64,000 nt of DNA from Alviniconcha marisindica (Eukaryota; Mollusca; Gastropoda; Provannidae), in the NCBI GenBank assembly GCA_018857735.1, contig JABMCL010000767.1, positions 270,001 through 334,000 on the forward strand, in the 5' to 3' direction. The position numbers and the translations under genes are program-made. The notes beneath the pieces are model-generated. The model did no database searches and was not told the DNA's origin. It saw only the letters and a program-made list of their open reading frames with translations. This document shows positions 42,401 through 48,264 of this stretch, one piece after another. The stretch's first letter is position 1, and every line of letters begins with the position of its first letter.

Positions 42401-43711
42401 ACAACACAAACATCAGCCGGAGTAATGTCTGTCTGCACCAACAGCTTTGAAAAACCCAGTACCTTCTGCTCGCTGTCCTGCCCCTCCTCCTCCTTCAGCC
42501 CAACCACTTTGACGGCCTCTCTACGGCTGTATTGTTCCAGTCTCTCATTCTCGTGATGCAGCAGAAGCAGGTTTCTCTGTAGGTTTTGAATCACTGGACT
42601 TCGGTCCACACTCACTATGTCAGCCGGCTTTGGCATCTTCTTCAAAAAACTCTTCATCACCTCTCCGACGGCCATAGCAACGGAGGTCACTATGGCAGGT
42701 ATCATTTGTTTCACAAAGCATTTGTCCTTATCACCTCCCTCTCCAAGACCACCTGTCTGTGAAAAGGCTTCATTAACTCGGGTCAGTATGTTGGTGTGGA
42801 TCGATCCAATGTCAATGTCAAAATCAGTACCTGGCTCACTCAGTTCGTCTCAAAGGCTTTAGGTGCATACTCCATCCCGACTGACTTGTACCATTCTCTC
42901 AGTGTCAGAGCCTACCCGGGTTCTCTTGTCGGGTTGCTTGGCAGAGATCTGCGTCGGGGAAAACACAAGGCCGCGCTTGCCAGTGCGAACACCACCGCGA
43001 TCTGAACTCATGGTCACTCAACACTGCGCACACGTAAACGCGATTCCCGTGCACACAAAAATAACGCCAATGACCACTGAAAAGGCCCCTGAAAAAATCA
43101 AACTGACAATCAAAAAAAATTGCCAAAAAAACAAACCCCGTTTTTGTCAAAAATTACACTCCAGGATTCCTCAGGATTAGTGCTCTCCAGCAATGTAACT
43201 TACACCAATCAAAAGTCTGTAATTACACAGTTAGGATCAATTAACACCAGAGATCATTACAGCCGTGCCAACCAATTGTGAACTCTGGCTCACCCTTTTC
43301 ACAGTTTTGCCCTCTTCACTGTTTTGCACTCCCTCATCCTCTTCACTGTTTTGCACTCCCTCATCCTCTTCACTGTTTTGCACTCCCTTGTCCTCATTGT
43401 TTTGCACTCCCTCGTCCTCTTCACTGTTTTGCACTCCCTCGTCCTCCTCACTGTTTTGCACTCCCTCATCCTCTTCACCGTTTTGCACTCCCTCGTCCTC
43501 TTCACTGTTTTGCACTCCCTCGTCCTCCTCACCGTTTTGCACTCCCTCGTCCTCCTCACTGTTTTGCACTCCCTCGTCCTCTTCACTGTTTTGCACTCCC
43601 TCGTCCTCTTTACTTTCCTGCCTCCAGTGCCTGCTGACTTTCTCTGATTCCTCCATCCTTTTCATTTCCCTGCTTCAGCCTCAAGTTGATGCTGACCTTT
43701 CTCTGTGCCTG

Positions 43712-43754
<43 letters not shown>

Positions 43755-44141
43755 ATGTGTGTGTGCATACATGTGTGTGTGTGTGTGTGTAAGGTGTGCA
43801 TGTTTTTGTGCAGTGAAAAATACACCTGTGATTGGCAGAGAGATGAAGCTGAACCGCATACAGTTGACTGATGCAGGTTTTTTACTCATCTTCTTTTTCC
43901 TTCTTCTTTCCCTCGCTGGACTTTGCCATCTTCCTCCCTCCCAGTTTGTATGTCCATTGTTTTTGTGCATTCTTGCTTGTGTTTTGCAGATGGCTTCAAG
44001 AACTTTCAGGATCAGCAGCAACAACAGCAGCAGCAGCAGCTGCAACAAGTGGATGCGGACAATGAGCAGCATCAGATGGTGCCCCCCAACAACAATGTGG
44101 ACCTGCCTGATGCTGCTGTCAATGGAAATGTGAGACTTAGG

Positions 44142-44210
<69 letters not shown>

Positions 44211-47200
44211 TGCATCTCTCAGCCCCCAACAACATGGACCTCCCTGATGCTGCTGTCAATGGAAATGTGAGACTTAGGTGTTTGTGTGTGTGTGTGTGCG
44301 TGTGTGATGCATCTCTCAGCCCCCAACAACGTGGACCTCCCTGATGCTACTGTCAGTGGAAATGTGAAAGGTTTGTGTGTGTGTGTGTGGTGCATCTCTC
44401 AGCCTCATTCTCTGTGTTTACGCTCTCTCACACACTTTTTATCCTCTTTTTCTCTCTGTTGCCCACGCCCATGTGTCGTTCCGTCTGTCTGTACGCCTTC
44501 CGCTCGCCCCCATCCCACACCTCCTGTCTAACGCCAGTGTAATCACGGAAACCCAGTGTACAACAAGATGTGCAGAGAAGCTCTCTGAAAATGTGTTTGA
44601 ACCTTCCCCTTGACCCATGCTGTCATGTGTGACAATGACCAGTACTGTGGCCTTGACACCAGTGGTGACCTTGACCTGCAGATTGACGGTCACCCCATGC
44701 GGCAGGAGGAGGTGAAGGACGAAGACCACCAGGTGCTGCCACCCGACCTCAACGCCGTCAACATCAACGACCGCAAGGGTGGCCGAGGCGAGGGTGTTGA
44801 AGGAATGGGTGTTGGGGACAACATGAACCAGCACGAGGACCCCTTGGACCTCAAACAGATGGCAGCACCTGTCATGGGAGATGGAGTTGGCGGCAGAGGG
44901 CAAGAGGGAGAACTCCAGGACGATGTGATGCAGCAGCAGCCTCCAGTCAATGTGAGTTACATGGTCGCGAGTGTTTAATTGTATGGGGTGTTTTTGGGTT
45001 GCTTGTGTGTGTGTGTGTGTATGTATTATGTGTGTGTGTGTGTGTGTGTGATGTGTGCATACATGTGTGTGTGTGTGTGTATGAATGTGTGTGTATTATG
45101 TGAGAATGTGTGTGTTTATGTTTGGGAACTAAGCTGTTTTGTATTGCCTGTTGGTAAGGGACTAAACTGTTTTTGTCATCTGCTGGTAAAGTGCTAACTT
45201 TTGTGTGTGTGTGTTGGTAAAGGATTTATATGTTTTGCATGGTCTGTTGTAAAATACTATGCTGTTCTGTGTTATCTCTTTGTAGAGAAGGAAACTGCTT
45301 TGTGTTGTCTTTTGGCTCGCATGAAAAAAATGTGAGTCCACGTAATGATCGGTTTCCAAAAATGTTATGATTTTCACAGACACCAGAAGTGTGAGCAATG
45401 TCTGTCCTTAGTGGTCTTGTGCATCACTGATGCCCCTGTGTTTCACGTTGCAGAGAGGTGTGGAGCGGAACGCAGCAGGTACGTAGACAGGTTGCTTGCT
45501 TTGTTTGCTGCTCTGTGCTTTGTCAGCCGGCAGGCAGTCTGTCCAGTCCCAGTCCCCGGTGAACTGTGTTAGCAAACGTTACAAACAGTCATGCTAGTGT
45601 GGTGAAGCTTTTCGGACCTGATATGATGGAAGGTTAACAAGGGCTTTTTTTATGAGAGGTGGGGTGGGGGGCCAGACTCTTTCTTGCCATTGCTGTGTCA
45701 TGTTTGGCTAGGTGTTCACCATGAAGAGTTGTTTGTGCTGTATTTGTGTTGAAGCTTTGTGAATGTGACCTTGAACCTGTGGTCTTTTAGGCCTATCCAG
45801 CAGCATGTCGTGCCTTAGTCTTTTGGGCCAGTCCAGTGGCACATCATGGCCTGGTCTCTTTGCCTGTCTGATGGGACATTGTGGCCTGGTCTCTTTGCCT
45901 GTCTGATGGGACATTGTGGCCTGGTCTCTTTGCCTGTCTGATGGGACATTGTGGCCTGGTCTCTTTGCCTGTCTGATGGGACATTGTGGCCTGGTCTCTT
46001 TGCCTGTCTGATGGGACATTGCACCCTTAGTCTCTTTGCCTGTCCAGTGGGCTTGGGATGTTGTGACCCGGTCTCTTAATCCTTTAATATTAAATGTTTG
46101 GGGTGGGGGTGGGAATTGTGTGTTTGATTTTTGCGGTTGTTGGTTAAAGCAAGCATGGACCTGTTTTAGCAAACAGCGCTTCAGTTTACTTGGTGCAGGC
46201 ATTTAATCACTGGAACTGGGGTTCATGGTGCCTGTGTAGATGTGTAACAATGCGGGCGGTCCCTGAGACCCACTGACCTGGCATGGGGTAGACTGGTCAG
46301 CGGGGGCTGCTGTTTTACTTCTGTCCTGTCTGTGGAGTGTTTAGGTGTGAGGAGGTGGAGTGTTTAGGGGTGAGGAGGTGGAGTGTTTAGGGGTGAGGAG
46401 GTGGAGTGTTTAGGAGGTGGAGTGTTTAGGGGTGAGGAGGTGGAGTGTTTAGGGGTGAGGAGGTGGAGTGTTTAGGGGTGAGGAGGTGGAGTGTTGTGTA
46501 GGAGGTGGAGTGTTTAGGGTGAGGAGTGGAGTGTTTAGGGGTGAGGGGTGGAGTTTAGGGTGGAGTGTTTAGGGGTGAGGAGGTGGAGTGTTTAGGGTGA
46601 GAGGTGGAGTGTTTAGGGGTGAGGAGTGGAGTGTTTAGGGGTGAGGGGTGGAGTGTGTTTAGGGGTGAGGAGGTGGAGTGTTTAGGGGTGAGGAGGTGGA
46701 GTGTTAGGGGTAGGAGGGGAGGTTTGGGGTGGAGGTGGGTGAGGAGGTGAGTGTTTAGGGGTGAGGAGGTGAGGTAGGAGGGGGAGGTTTAGGGGTGAGG
46801 AGGTGGAGTGTTTAGGGGTGAGGAGGTGTGAGTGGGTTTAGGGTGAGGAGGTGGAGTGTTTAGGGGTGAGGAGGTTTAGGGGTGAGGAGGTGGAGTGTTT
46901 AGGGTGAGGAGGTGGAGTGTTTAGGGGAGAGGAGGTCGGGTGAGGAGGTGGAGTGTTTAGGTGTGAGGAGGTGGAGTGTTTAGGGGTGAGGAGGTGGAGT
47001 GTTTAGGGGTGAGGAGGGGTGAGGAGGGAGTGTTTAAGGTGGGTGAGGAGGTGGAGTGTTTAGGGGTGAGGAGGTGGAGTGTTAGGAGGTGGAGGTGGTT
47101 GGAGTGTTTGGTGAGGAGGTGGAGTGTTTAGGGGGAGGAGGTGGAGGTGGAGTGTTTAGGGTGGATGGAGTGTTTAGGGGTGGAGGTGGAGTGTTTAGGG

Positions 47201-48227
47201 TGAGGAGGTGGAGTGTTTAGGGGTGAGGAGGTGGAGTGTTTTAGGGGTGAGGAGGTGGGGTGAGGAGGTGGAGTGTTTAGGGGTGAGGAGGTGGAGTGTT
47301 TAAGGGGTGAGGAGGTGGAGTGTTTAGGGTGAGGAGGTGGAGTGTTTAGGGGTGAGGAGGTGGAGTGGTGTTTAGGGGTGAGGAGGTGGAGTGTTTAGGG
47401 TGAGGAGGTGGAGTGTTTAGGGGTGAGGAGGTGGGTGTTTAGGTGAGGTGAGTGTTAGGTGAGGTTGGGTGAGGAGGTGGAGTGGGTTTAGTGGGCTGGA
47501 TGTGAGAGGTGGAGTGTTTAGGTTGAGGAGGTGGAGTGTTTAGGGTGAAGGAGCGTAGAGTGAGTGTTTAGGAGTGAGTGTTTAGGGTGAGGAGATGGAG
47601 TGTTTAGGGGTGATAGGTGGGTGTTTGGGGGAGGAGTGAGTGTAGGGTGTGTGATGGAGTGTTTACAGAGGTGGAGTTTACGGGTAGAGGTGAGTGTTTG
47701 GGTAGACGAGGGTTTACAGGTGTACGGGTGAGAAGTTAGGGTGAGAGTGAGTGTTTAGAGAGATTTTCAGGTTTTACGGGTAAGGTGATGTTTAGAGGAG
47801 TGGAGTGTAGGGTAGGGGTTTGGGGACGGGTAAGATTAAGCGCTGAGACTGAAAGAGTGCGCTGGAAGTGACCCACACAGCCGTCAAGGCAGTGACGTAG
47901 ACTGATACGCTTAGTGCCGTATTCGCAGCTTTTTTGACAGACCCACATACGTGGGTTTTTGTGAGTCACTGATTAGAAGTGTCCGCAGTGGCATAGCTGT
48001 GTACCTGTGAACACAGGGTGTGAAGTTTTCACCTTGTACAGGTGATGTGTATTTGTCTTCAACTGGATTTACAGGATGCAGGATATGGCAAATAACAGAA
48101 TGTCACATTAATTTTTTTCAGATTATTACAACATCATAATTAACCAAAAGAAATATTCTTTAACTGTGAAATGCTTTTTATAATTGTAAATGTTAATATA
48201 AAAAGTAATCCACAACAAATGACACGT

Positions 48228-48264
<37 letters not shown>

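Larger units (their letters stand above)
33051..43290 (-). mobile_element. CR1/L2-like non-LTR retrotransposon (LINE 1), interrupted
   Basis: On the minus strand, in order: 5' region, ORF1, AP endonuclease, reverse transcriptase, a C-terminal CCHC-like segment and a 3' end reading AATAAACCACTTGACTTGAC at the left border. The same 27-bp minisatellite flanks both sides. The RT is split by an insertion of about 3.9 kb (35310-39190). Many stops and frameshifts make it inactive. Exact right border is uncertain by tens of bases. Confidence 0.85.
44140..44402. repeat. About 97-bp tandem duplication with (GT)n and exon 10 copies
   Basis: Each unit has a GT tract, GATGCATCTCTCAG, the 44-nt exon copy and a GTGAG/A donor. 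Two full units and a third acceptor are present. Confidence 0.85.

Noticed and set aside
43237..43792. EDEGVQNSE-type acidic repeat ORF and its mirror
   Set aside because: Product of the 27-bp minisatellite, which also occurs across the LINE at 32700-33050.
46335..47810. Idea that the 24-bp array derives from exon 12 (AGAGGTGTGGAGCGG against GAGGAGGTGGAGTG)
   Set aside because: The likeness is short and G/A-rich; low complexity is enough to explain it.
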